Position numbers and translations under genes: made by a program
Assembly (NCBI GenBank): GCA_038209365.1
Contig: JBBQXS010000027.1
Coordinates: forward strand, 1 to 58,816
Direction of reading: 5' to 3'
DNA length: 58,816 nt
DNA from: DASQHW01 sp038209365
GTDB lineage: Bacteria; Actinomycetota; Acidimicrobiia; IMCC26256; PALSA-610
Notes under the pieces: model-generated
What the model was told of the DNA's origin: nothing
Database searches by the model: none
The model's input: only the letters and a program-made list of their open reading frames with translations
Part shown: positions 16,353 through 24,244 of the stretch, piece after piece
How positions within the stretch are numbered: the stretch's first letter is position 1
Layout: each line of letters begins with the position of its first letter

Positions 16353-17885
16353 CTACACGGCCTCCGCGGGCACCCACGCGGCGTGGAAGCCGTACGGCAC
16401 CCGTTGCGGAAGCGGGACGCGCGCGAGCGGTCCGGCGCTGATGTCCCGCGCGTCGAGGAGCACGAGCTCGGACGCGTCGCGGGTCCGGTCGTATACGAAG
16501 CTCATCACGACGCCCTCGGCCTCGTCGGGCCCCGTCGGCACGAAGAGCCACTCGCCCGACGACTGGGCAGGGCCGGGGTCCCAGCGCGTCTCGGTGCCCG
16601 TGACGGCGTCGGTGTGCGCTGCTCCCTCGAACACGATGTCATCTGCGCCGGTACGCGTCCCCACCCGCCATCCGTGTCGATACGAGCGCCCGGTTCGACG
16701 CCGATCGATCGACGGCAGCTCGGCGTCGAGGTCGGATCGAAGCTCGTCGTGGAAGGTGAGATGCGAACCGGCAGTGTTGATCCGCCACCGGTGCAGGCGC
16801 GGCGTCGATCCGAGCGCAGACCCCTTCTGGAACACGCTGACGAGCCGGCTCACGTCGAGCACCACGTCGTCACCCTCGCGCCACGCGTTCATTCCGTGGA
16901 AGACGTAGCACGGTTCGATCTCCACCCAACGAATGGCCGACGTGGGCCCACCGAGCGGCATCACGCCGATGCGCGCGCCGTACGCAGGTCGCCACACGTA
17001 CGGCATGATGCGCGAACGCTTCTCGGTCACCATCTTGATCGCGAGTTGCATGTCGAACAGGACGGGCATCTCCCAGAAGATCACATCTCGATCGGTGATC
17101 GCGAAGTCGTGAATCATCGTGGACGCCTTCACCTCGACCGGCTGGCTCGACACCAAGACGCCGTCGCGATCGGCGACGTGGTACAGCAGGTACGGCTCGG
17201 CGAAGTTGTAGCCGAAGAAGTGCATCTGCTGCGTGACCGGATCGATCTTCGGGTGCGCGGTCATGTTTCCCTGCAGCCGGCCGCCGAAGTCGTACGCGCC
17301 GACCGTCGAGAGGTCACGGGGGCGGATCGCATACGGGAAGCCGACCTCGCCGAGACTCAGCAACTTGCCCGCGTGGTGGACGAGTGACACGTTGCTCAAG
17401 CCCGATGCACCGCCGGGCGGACCCTTCGCCGTGAGGCCGCCTCCCGCCGCGAGCAACGTGGTGCGCACGTAGCGATTGCGATACCAGGTGGCCTTGCCGT
17501 CGGCGAGCATCACGCCGTGCACCATGCCGTCGCCGAGGAACCAGTGCGACGACCAGCGCGGTTTCGGATTGGAGCCATTGCGCACGTACAGACCTGAGAG
17601 CTCGCGCGGCAACGAGCCGTCGACCTTCAGGTCGACAGCCTCGACCTCGTGTTCGACGGGCGCGAAGTCGCCGCGCAGCCACCACGGCACGGAACGGTCG
17701 ACGACGGTTGTCGGCGTAGGCGCGAACGTCGACGGCGGCGCGGCGCGGCTCGTGCCTCCGTTGCCGCACGCGGCAAGCGCGTACGCGGCCGCGGCGCCGA
17801 CTGCGGTGTACCCACCGAGTCGAAGGAGGGTCCGGCGGTCGATGGCATCTTCGGGCACGTCGTCCTCACTCACGAGACTCCTCAT
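16353..17885 (-). CDS. Carotenoid oxygenase family protein with Tat-lipoprotein signal
   Basis: A 510-residue RPE65/carotenoid cleavage dioxygenase-type beta-propeller protein. Four candidate iron ligands are visible in order: His in NMTAHPKID, in STMIHDFAIT, in VFHGMNAW and in YGFHAAWVP near the C-terminus. The N-terminus carries a twin-arginine stretch (DRRTLLRLGGY) and a hydrophobic run ending LAAC, so export and lipid attachment are likely; that is unusual for this mostly cytoplasmic family. Members cleave carotenoids, stilbenes or lignin-related alkenes using Fe(II) and O2. It starts 14 bases after the CofE-like gene. No carotenoid synthesis gene is nearby. Confidence 0.85.
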   Translation of the reverse strand: MRSLVSEDDVPEDAIDRRTLLRLGGYTAVGAAAAYALAACGNGGTSRAAPPSTFAPTPTTVVDRSVPWWLRGDFAPVEHEVEAVDLKVDGSLPRELSGLYVRNGSNPKPRWSSHWFLGDGMVHGVMLADGKATWYRNRYVRTTLLAAGGGLTAKGPPGGASGLSNVSLVHHAGKLLSLGEVGFPYAIRPRDLSTVGAYDFGGRLQGNMTAHPKIDPVTQQMHFFGYNFAEPYLLYHVADRDGVLVSSQPVEVKASTMIHDFAITDRDVIFWEMPVLFDMQLAIKMVTEKRSRIMPYVWRPAYGARIGVMPLGGPTSAIRWVEIEPCYVFHGMNAWREGDDVVLDVSRLVSVFQKGSALGSTPRLHRWRINTAGSHLTFHDELRSDLDAELPSIDRRRTGRSYRHGWRVGTRTGADDIVFEGAAHTDAVTGTETRWDPGPAQSSGEWLFVPTGPDEAEGVVMSFVYDRTRDASELVLLDARDISAGPLARVPLPQRVPYGFHAAWVPAEAV

Positions 17886-17899
17886 CTTACTGATCGTGG

Positions 17900-18577
17900 T
17901 CAGGGATGCAGCCGGCGAACGACGATGATCGGGGTGCGCTCGTCGTGCTGGCCCAGGGGATTGTCGAGCAGCACTTCCCGGACAATGGCGCGATCGATCG
18001 GGAACCCCGGGCTCGTGCCGAGCACCTCGACGTTGATGTTGTTGGCGTCGACGATCGCGACGGGCGCGCCGACGTGCGCCGCCAGCTCGGCGCACGCCGC
18101 GTCGGGGTCGGTCGGGCCGAGCATCGCGAATTCGTCGAACGGTTTGACGGTCGCCGGACTGAACCCGTCGATCTCGGAGATGCGGTGGCCGGCGATGCGG
18201 TAGAAGTCGCCTCGCCGGCGCAGGAGTATGCGCGACGCCCCCCCGAGCACCATCGCGAAGAACATCCGCCACCAACCCGCCTGCATGATCGCGACCTGCA
18301 TCTTGCGCGGATCGGAGTAGCCGACGTCGTCCGGGTGCTTGGTCACCCCCTTCACGAGCAGCTTGGCGAGGCGGCCGGCCCGTACGACCGAGTGGTGGAT
18401 CACACGACCCTGCGAGATCGTCACGAACTTCTCCGAGACCGCGAGCCAGTCGTCGGATTGCACGACGGGCTTCACGTATTCGTCGAACACCGGTGGGAGC
18501 GGCTCTTTGATGTGGATGAGGTGGGTCTGCACGGGGATGCGCTCGTAGTCGACCCCGCGTACCGTCACGACGCTCAC
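17900..18577 (-). CDS. CofE-like (F420-0:gamma-glutamyl ligase) family protein
   Basis: A 225-residue protein resembling the coenzyme F420-0:L-glutamate ligase family: IPVQTHLIHIKEPL, SEKFVTISQGRVI, the C-terminal APVAIVDANNINVEVLGTSPG and REVLLDNPLGQHDERTPIIVV. True CofE adds glutamate to F420-0; homologues outside the F420 operon often have unknown acceptors. The GTG start overlaps the asnB stop (GTGA), so it is co-translated with a glutamine-dependent amidotransferase. The acidic-cofactor (metal/GTP) residues were not verified. It could be an F420 enzyme or a ligase for another small molecule. Confidence 0.75.
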   Translation of the reverse strand: MSVVTVRGVDYERIPVQTHLIHIKEPLPPVFDEYVKPVVQSDDWLAVSEKFVTISQGRVIHHSVVRAGRLAKLLVKGVTKHPDDVGYSDPRKMQVAIMQAGWWRMFFAMVLGGASRILLRRRGDFYRIAGHRISEIDGFSPATVKPFDEFAMLGPTDPDAACAELAAHVGAPVAIVDANNINVEVLGTSPGFPIDRAIVREVLLDNPLGQHDERTPIIVVRRLHP

Positions 18578-20397
18578 GAGGCCACCGCCACGGTGTCGTC
18601 GATGTAGCGACGCATCCAGAGCTCGGTCACGAGGACCCGCCAGAAGATCAAGCCGTCGCCGGGACGGCCTGCGAGATACTCGTCCCACGCGCGCACGAGC
18701 TGCGGCTGGTCGTACACCTCGCGGCCGGCGAGATCACGCGACGAGAAGATGCCGCGGATGTGGTCGGCTCTCCCCTTCATCCACGTGATGTCGGGGTTCG
18801 TGAACCCGATCTTGGAGCGACGCAGGCGGTTCTTGTCCGGCATCCGACCCTTCATCGCGTTGCGGTACACCGCGCGGTTCCAGCCACCCTTGATCTTCTG
18901 GTCGATGGGCAGCGCGAAGATGTGCTCCACCATCTCGTGATCGAGAAACGGCACGCGGGCCTCTATGGAGAACGCCATCGAGTTCTTGTCCTCGTAGCGC
19001 AAGAGGTCCGGAGTCGAATACCGGAGCACGTCGCTGGCAAGACGCTCGTTGAGGTTCTTGTGCGCCTCGAAATGCGCGGTTGTGCCTTCTCGCAAGAGCT
19101 CCCGCGCCGTGAGGACGTTGGTGCGCCGGCCCGGCAGACGCGTGCGCACGATCTCGCCGAAGTACTTCTTGTACAGGTCCCATCCCTTCACGATCTCGCG
19201 TGCGCCGGAGAGGTAGTGGCGTTGCGCGATCGCGGACGCGAGGTACGCACGAAAGTAAGGGATGTAACCGGCCAGTAGCTCGTCGCCGCCGTTGCCGCTC
19301 ACCATCACCTTGACGTGCTCGCTGGCGAGCCGGTACACGGAGTAGTACGCGTACGGCGCCGACGCGATCGTCGGCTCCTCCTGGAACCAGATCCACTCCA
19401 TGATCTCGTTCCAGAAGTCGTCGGCCTGGGGATAGGCGTAGTGGGGGATGCTGCCGACCGCCCGCTCCACCTCGTGGACGTACTCGTTCTCGTCGATGCT
19501 CTGGCCGGGATACAACGCCGAGAACGTATAGAGGCCTTCGGTGTGCAGGTCGGCGCCGCCGGTCATGAGGCGCGCCATCGTCGATACGACGCCCGTCGAG
19601 TCGAGCCCGCCCGAGAGGGGCACACCTACCGGGACGTCGGAGATGAGATGACGGGCGACGACGCGGTCCCAGACGTGCGCGAACTCCTGCGCGTAGTCGT
19701 CGTCCGAACGGCTCGACGAGAACTCGGGATTCACGGGCGGGTTCCAGTACCGCTCGATCTTCACGATGCCGTCGGGCCGCACGATCATGGTGTGGCCCGG
19801 CAGCAGCCGCTGTACGCCGTCGAAGAACGTGTCCTCGCCGTCGTCGTGCAACCGGTACAGCAAGAAGCGCCGCACGGCATCGAGGTCGGGCTGTCTCCGC
19901 GCGCGGGGGTCCTGGAAGATCGCCTTCAACTCGGACGCGAACGCGAAGCCACCTGGTCCGTCCACGTAGTACAACGGCTTGATGCCGAGGCGGTCGCGCG
20001 CGACGAACAGCTCGGCGCGCTTCGCGTCGGAGATGACGAACGCGAACATCCCGGTGAGATGGTCGACCACCCGAGGTCCCCACTCCTCGAAGCCGCGGAG
20101 GATGACTTCGGTGTCGGAGTGGTCGGTGACGAACCGGCGGCCGCGTGCGACGAGCACACGTCGTAGCTCCGGCGCGTTGTAGATCTCTCCGTTGAACACG
20201 AGCGCGAGATTGCGGTCGTCGCTGTACATCGGCTGGTCACCGGTCGCGACGTCGACGATCGCGAGCCGCCGCATGCCGATCGAGAAGTGCTCGCCGACGT
20301 CAGTGCCCTGCCCGTCCGGCCCGCGATGCACGATCGATCGCAGCATGGCCTCGAGCCGCTCGCGGTCGGATCCGGCGAACCCGGCGATGCCACACAT
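18574..20397 (-). CDS. asnB: Asparagine synthase (glutamine-hydrolysing)
   Basis: A 607-residue AsnB-type amidotransferase. Cys2 (MCGIAGF) is the glutaminase nucleophile, with supporting motifs HRGPDG and NGEIYN. The ATP-pyrophosphatase P-loop SGGLDS is at residues 262-267. The C-terminal half carries VSGNGGDELLAGY and ARVPFLDHEMVEHI. It would make asparagine from aspartate, or amidate another carboxylate; several actinobacterial paralogs work in cell-wall or natural-product modification. It is first in the minus-strand operon with the CofE-like and carotenoid oxygenase genes, which hints at a specialised role. Confidence 0.92.
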   Translation of the reverse strand: MCGIAGFAGSDRERLEAMLRSIVHRGPDGQGTDVGEHFSIGMRRLAIVDVATGDQPMYSDDRNLALVFNGEIYNAPELRRVLVARGRRFVTDHSDTEVILRGFEEWGPRVVDHLTGMFAFVISDAKRAELFVARDRLGIKPLYYVDGPGGFAFASELKAIFQDPRARRQPDLDAVRRFLLYRLHDDGEDTFFDGVQRLLPGHTMIVRPDGIVKIERYWNPPVNPEFSSSRSDDDYAQEFAHVWDRVVARHLISDVPVGVPLSGGLDSTGVVSTMARLMTGGADLHTEGLYTFSALYPGQSIDENEYVHEVERAVGSIPHYAYPQADDFWNEIMEWIWFQEEPTIASAPYAYYSVYRLASEHVKVMVSGNGGDELLAGYIPYFRAYLASAIAQRHYLSGAREIVKGWDLYKKYFGEIVRTRLPGRRTNVLTARELLREGTTAHFEAHKNLNERLASDVLRYSTPDLLRYEDKNSMAFSIEARVPFLDHEMVEHIFALPIDQKIKGGWNRAVYRNAMKGRMPDKNRLRRSKIGFTNPDITWMKGRADHIRGIFSSRDLAGREVYDQPQLVRAWDEYLAGRPGDGLIFWRVLVTELWMRRYIDDTVAVAS

Positions 20398-20426
20398 CAG
20401 GGCTCAGGTTACGGGGCGTCGGCGTC

Positions 20427-21089
20427 TCAGTCGGGTTCCGGCGGTGGCGCGGTACTCGGGCCGACGTGCCGGTCGAGCCAGCGATTCACGGGCGCCGCAT
20501 CGCGCCATGCGGTGACGATCCGCTCGAGAGCTTTATGCGTGTGGAGCCACTTCGGTGCTCCGAACGAGCGGCCGACATGCATGCCCTTCTTCTTCAGCAG
20601 CTCCGCCAGTGGGTGCTCGGCATCGAACCCACGTGGCACGCGCTTCAGCGACTCGCGCGCGTCGACGTCATACTTCTTCTTCCGTACCGCGGCGACGGCG
20701 CTCGCCAGCTGGGGTCCGCGACGCGGGTCTGCCACTGCGGCCCGATACCGCTCGAGTTGATCCGGCGCGAGCTGGTAGTAGCCGCTTCCCGCGTACAGGC
20801 CCTCGGCATTCAGCATCACGTAGTACGCCGCGCCGCCTTGGCTCTCCGTGACGGCCGCGGCCGCGGTCTTGTACGGGCTCTTGTCCTTGGAGAAGCGCGT
20901 GTCGCGATACGGCCGGAAGACACGCAGAGGGCCGAACTCGCGCTCGATCTCGTCCGACAGCGCAAGGAACGGCGCCTTCACCGACTCCTCGTATTCGTCT
21001 TTGTGCGCAGTCCAGTACGCCTTCGAATTGTCGGCCTCGAGCCCGACGTAGAACCTCAGCGCGACGTCGGGCCAGCCTTTGAAATCCAT
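20427..21089 (-). CDS. DUF2461 family protein
   Basis: A 220-residue protein of the DUF2461 (TIGR02453-type) family, recognised by FYVGLEADNSKAYWTAHKDEY at the start, FRPYRDTRFSKDKSPYKT in the middle and YYVMLNAEGLYAGSGYYQL. The function is unknown. The ATG at 21089 has an AAGGG sequence upstream. It sits 12 bases after the LigD-type polymerase gene and 29 bases before the end of asnB. Its proximity to a repair polymerase gene is noted but is not evidence of function. Confidence 0.85.
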   Translation of the reverse strand: MDFKGWPDVALRFYVGLEADNSKAYWTAHKDEYEESVKAPFLALSDEIEREFGPLRVFRPYRDTRFSKDKSPYKTAAAAVTESQGGAAYYVMLNAEGLYAGSGYYQLAPDQLERYRAAVADPRRGPQLASAVAAVRKKKYDVDARESLKRVPRGFDAEHPLAELLKKKGMHVGRSFGAPKWLHTHKALERIVTAWRDAAPVNRWLDRHVGPSTAPPPEPD

Positions 21090-21101
21090 GGCGCCCTTTC
21101 G

Positions 21102-22142
21102 TTACGTCTTCTTGCGGGCGCGGCTCGGCGCCACGCGTGCCGGCTCGCCGGGCATCTTCGGGTACACCGGCGGCCATGGCGCGTCCTGCAAGCCGCTCGC
21201 CGCGTCCCGTTCGGCGAGTGCGAGCAACGGCTCCAACGATTGCGGGTCGGCGGTTGCCTGCTGCCACGGGTCCCCGTCGGCTGCGACGCGGGCCGGCACC
21301 GTTGCGATCGTCATGGCATCGGCGTCGATCGTGTCGAGCTCGTGCCATCCGAAAGGCGTCGACACCTGTGCGCCGGCGCGGGCGCGCACGCACCACGCAC
21401 CGAACACCGTCTTGTGCGGTGCGTTCTGATTGAAGTCGACGAAGACACGCTCACCACGCTCTTCCTTCCACCACGCGTCGGTGATGCGATCCGGATGGCG
21501 GCGTGCGAGCTCTCGCGCCAGCGCCACGGCCGCAGCGCGTACCTGGTACGAGTCCCAGTGCGGCAAGAGCCGCACGTACACGTGGATCCCGCGGTTGCCC
21601 GTCGTCTTCGGCCACGCCACCACACCGAGCTCGTCGAGCAGCGCCTTGACGTCGCGGGCGGCGACGCGCACTCCCTCGAAGGTGACACCGGGTTGCGGGT
21701 CGAGGTCGATACGGAGCTCGTCGGCATGCCCCGGATCATCCGCGAGTGACGGCCACACGTGGAATCCGAGGCAGCCGAGATTGACCGCCCATGCAACGTG
21801 GGCAAGGTCGTCGACGACGAGGGCCCGCGAGGTCGTGCCGTTGGGGGTGCTCACGATCGTCGTGCGCAGCCACGGCGGCGCGTTCTCGGGCACGCGCTTC
21901 TGGAAGAACGACGACCCGGTCGCGCCGTGCGGGTAACGCTCCATGAGCACCGGGCGGCCGCCCATCGTGCGCATGATCGGCTCGCTCACCGCGAGGTAGT
22001 AGTGCACCAGATCGAGCTTGGTCTCGCCCCGCTCGGGAAACAGCACCTTGCCCGGGCTCGTGAACCGCAGCTCGTGGCCGTCGACCTCCAGCTCGACCGC
22101 GTCCTCGTTGCGCGCCACGGGCGCACGGTATCCGCTCGTCAT
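21102..22142 (-). CDS. Stand-alone LigD-type polymerase domain protein
   Basis: A 346-residue archaeo-eukaryotic-primase-type polymerase like the polymerase domain of LigD, used in bacterial non-homologous end joining. Motifs are the metal-binding DELRIDLDPQPG, the nucleotide-binding TGNRGIHVYVRLLP, and VFVDFNQN. The N-terminal SPGKVLFPERGETKLDLVHYY and MERYPHGATGSSFFQKRVP are characteristic. No ligase or phosphoesterase domain is attached and no Ku gene lies in the window; actinobacteria often carry such free PolDom proteins besides LigD. A helical C-terminal tail is rich in Ala, Pro and Arg. Confidence 0.9.
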   Translation of the reverse strand: MTSGYRAPVARNEDAVELEVDGHELRFTSPGKVLFPERGETKLDLVHYYLAVSEPIMRTMGGRPVLMERYPHGATGSSFFQKRVPENAPPWLRTTIVSTPNGTTSRALVVDDLAHVAWAVNLGCLGFHVWPSLADDPGHADELRIDLDPQPGVTFEGVRVAARDVKALLDELGVVAWPKTTGNRGIHVYVRLLPHWDSYQVRAAAVALARELARRHPDRITDAWWKEERGERVFVDFNQNAPHKTVFGAWCVRARAGAQVSTPFGWHELDTIDADAMTIATVPARVAADGDPWQQATADPQSLEPLLALAERDAASGLQDAPWPPVYPKMPGEPARVAPSRARKKT

Positions 22143-22214
22143 CGTGGAGCGCTGGCGCTCGCCTCTTACGCGGAGCCGCGTGCGACGTAAGCAGCCGTGT
22201 GTGGTACGCGGCGA

Positions 22215-22877
22215 TCAGTCGGCGTAGATGTTCACCGTCGGGTCGAGGTCCAATGTCGAAGCGTCCGCTCGGCCGGTCGCGACGAGCACGAACTGCAGCG
22301 GATCGCCGGTGACGGCGGGGCCTCCGGCACCGACGTCATGACGCGGCACGCCCTCGAGGGCCAGGGTGGCGGGGCCCCAACCGCGCTTGGTCAGCTCGGC
22401 GGCGAGGTACGCAACGCTCGCGTGCAACCCGTCACCGCGTTCCGATGGGCGATCGATCGCGGCGCGGATGTCGTCGGCATGCACGTACGTGTCGAACCAG
22501 AGCGTCAGCACTCCTTCGCCGAGCGTCAGGTCGGGAACGCCACTCGGTCCGTTCCACATCTCGTCGTCGGCGGCTTCGGCGAGCACGGTGATCGGAACGA
22601 GAGCGGTGCGGAGACGCGCCGCAGCCTGCGTCGGTGTGTCGTCGCGCACCGACGCGGCTTCCGTTTCCGCATTGCGACTCCCCGGCTTGCCGGCCGCGAC
22701 GTCTTCGGCGAGGCCGACCACGTGGCCGGCGACATCGCGGACTTCGAAGCCGACACACCGCGAGGGCGTGCGCCAATCGGCGTCGGACAGTGACGCGACG
22801 AGCGCGGCGAACGCTTCGTACTCCTTCAGGGCGCCGACGGCGACGTACGGGCGGGACAGGGCGGTGGTGGTCGTCAT
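22215..22877 (-). CDS. Maleylpyruvate isomerase (MDMPI) N-terminal family protein
   Basis: A 220-residue protein of the mycothiol-dependent maleylpyruvate isomerase / DinB-like helical fold. It has the N-terminal LVASLSDADWRTPSRCVGFEVRDVAGHVVGL pattern split across two helices, with a His in the AGHVVG turn, and WFDTYVHADDIRAAI, where the His/Asp pair resembles metal ligands. Members include thiol-dependent isomerases and many untested proteins. The ATG at 22877 has AGGA upstream. It is divergent from the XRE/MmyB regulator gene (78 bases between starts), which may control it. Confidence 0.8.
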   Translation of the reverse strand: MTTTTALSRPYVAVGALKEYEAFAALVASLSDADWRTPSRCVGFEVRDVAGHVVGLAEDVAAGKPGSRNAETEAASVRDDTPTQAAARLRTALVPITVLAEAADDEMWNGPSGVPDLTLGEGVLTLWFDTYVHADDIRAAIDRPSERGDGLHASVAYLAAELTKRGWGPATLALEGVPRHDVGAGGPAVTGDPLQFVLVATGRADASTLDLDPTVNIYAD

Positions 22878-22955
22878 GGCGTCATCCTCGGCTCGCCGGC
22901 CGCGTCGGTCGATTCCCTCCGAGGTAATGGTCCAGGGGCGCGAGGCGTCGCTACC

Positions 22956-23774
22956 GTGACGATGATGCTCGCGACAGCCACTTCGACGTCGGTCGGCCAA
23001 ATGCTGCGGGACTGGCGCCTGCGCCGCCGGATGAGCCAGCTCGAGCTCGCGAACGAGGCCGGTATCTCGGCTCGGCACCTGAGTTTCGTCGAGACCGGAC
23101 GGGCGCGGCCGAGCCGCGAGATGGTCCTGCATCTCGCCGAGCATCTCGACGTGCCCTTGCGCGAGCGCAATCCGTTGCTGATCGCCGCCGGATACGCGCC
23201 GACGTACCACGCGACGGATCTCGACGCGCCCGAGATGCAGTCGGTGCGCGCGGCGATCGACCGGCTGCTCATCGGTCACGAGCCCTACCCCGCGATCCTC
23301 GTCGACCGGCGTTGGGAGCTCGTCGCGGCGAATGCCGCGGCCGCGGTGCTCGTCGACGGGGTCGCGCCCGAGCTGCTGGCGCCGCCCTGCAATGTGCTGC
23401 GCGCGACATTGCACCCCGAAGGCCTCGCGCCGCGCATTGCGAACCTACCCCAGTGGGTCGACCACATCCTCGGAAGCCTGCGGCGAACGATCGCGCTCAC
23501 CGGTGACGACGAGCTGCGCGCGCTGGAGGTCGAGCTCGCCGGCTACGCAGCCGCGATGGGCGTGGCACCCGACGCGGCGTTCGAAGCCCCGCGCATGGTT
23601 GCGATCCCGATGCGGCTGCGTACCGACGACGGGGAGCTCGCGTTCGTCACGATGATCGCGACCTTCGGCACGGCGCTCGACATCACGCTGTCGGAGCTCG
23701 CGATCGAGACGTTCCTCCCGGCGGACGACGCGACCTCTTCCGCACTGCATCGCCGCGCTGGCTCAGCGAGTTGA
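22956..23774 (+). CDS. XRE-family regulator with MmyB-like ligand domain
   Basis: A 272-residue regulator. Residues about 13-75 form an HTH_3 domain (RDWRLRRRMSQLELANEAG, ISARHLSFVETGRARPSREM). The rest is an MmyB-like ligand-binding region with PAILVDRRWELVAANAAAA, a PAS-like fold reported to bind fatty acids in some members. The GTG at 22956 is used; ATGs at 22962 and 22965 are possible. It is divergent from the MDMPI-family gene, an arrangement common for this regulator type next to its target. Confidence 0.87.
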   Translation: MTMMLATATSTSVGQMLRDWRLRRRMSQLELANEAGISARHLSFVETGRARPSREMVLHLAEHLDVPLRERNPLLIAAGYAPTYHATDLDAPEMQSVRAAIDRLLIGHEPYPAILVDRRWELVAANAAAAVLVDGVAPELLAPPCNVLRATLHPEGLAPRIANLPQWVDHILGSLRRTIALTGDDELRALEVELAGYAAAMGVAPDAAFEAPRMVAIPMRLRTDDGELAFVTMIATFGTALDITLSELAIETFLPADDATSSALHRRAGSAS

Positions 23775-23850
23775 GCGATTCGCGGCATTTCGTGGAGAAA
23801 GTCCGGCCGGATCGCATGATTCGTCCGGTACGTATCTGTCGAATTGGTGT

Positions 23851-23877
23851 GATCAGCTCCTGGTCACACGGCTGATC
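23851..23877. promoter_or_regulatory. 7-bp inverted repeat upstream of a small gene
   Basis: GATCAGC (23851-23857) and GCTGATC (23871-23877) form a perfect inverted repeat with a 13-base spacer in the 149-bp gap between the XRE regulator and the 89-residue gene. It could be an operator or a weak hairpin for the regulator's transcript. Nothing else is recognised in the gap. Confidence 0.4.
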
Positions 23878-23923
23878 CGGCCCTACGGTTGCCTCTCAGG
23901 CACTGGCGGGTAGGGGGCCGATC

Positions 23924-24193
23924 ATGACGCTTTATGTCGGGGACGAGCAGGAAGCGGATGCGCAGGTCGAGGATCGCGCTCGATTCCTGTGCAGGATCGA
24001 AGACGGCGAAGTGTTCGCGTACGTTGCTCGAGGAAACGAGTTCGTGCGCATGCGTGATCATGGCCTGTGGGCCGTCGAACACGATGACGTGCTCGTCTCC
24101 GCGCGTTCCGGCGCGCCGCTCGCGTACCGGCGCGGCCGGGTGTACTACGCGAGTGAGAGCGACGAGCCCCTCTACTACGAACGCGCGCACTGA
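23924..24193 (+). CDS. Small hypothetical protein
   Basis: An 89-residue acidic protein that I do not recognise. It is predicted soluble, with alternating hydrophobic strands (ARFLCRIEDGEVFAYVARG, LAYRRGRVYYAS) and many Tyr and acidic residues, suggesting a small beta-rich domain. The ATG is preceded by a run of G (AGGGGG) about eight bases upstream, a plausible ribosome binding site. It ends only six bases before hairpin copy 2 at 24200, which supports a real transcript end. Codon use matches the neighbours. Confidence 0.65.
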   Translation: MTLYVGDEQEADAQVEDRARFLCRIEDGEVFAYVARGNEFVRMRDHGLWAVEHDDVLVSARSGAPLAYRRGRVYYASESDEPLYYERAH

Positions 24194-24199
24194 CTGCGG

Positions 24200-24236
24200 G
24201 CGTGTGTAGAGCTCGTTTTTCGAGCTTCACACACGC
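24200..24236. terminator. Terminator-like hairpin, copy 2 of the repeat family
   Basis: Two 16-base arms (24200-24215 and 24221-24236) pair with two central mismatches around a TTTTT loop. The outer stem GCGTGTGT / ACACACGC matches copies 1 and 3. It follows the stop of the 89-residue gene by six bases and ends eight bases before the acyl-CoA ligase start, so it probably separates the two transcripts. Confidence 0.75.
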
Positions 24237-24244
24237 CTCCTACG

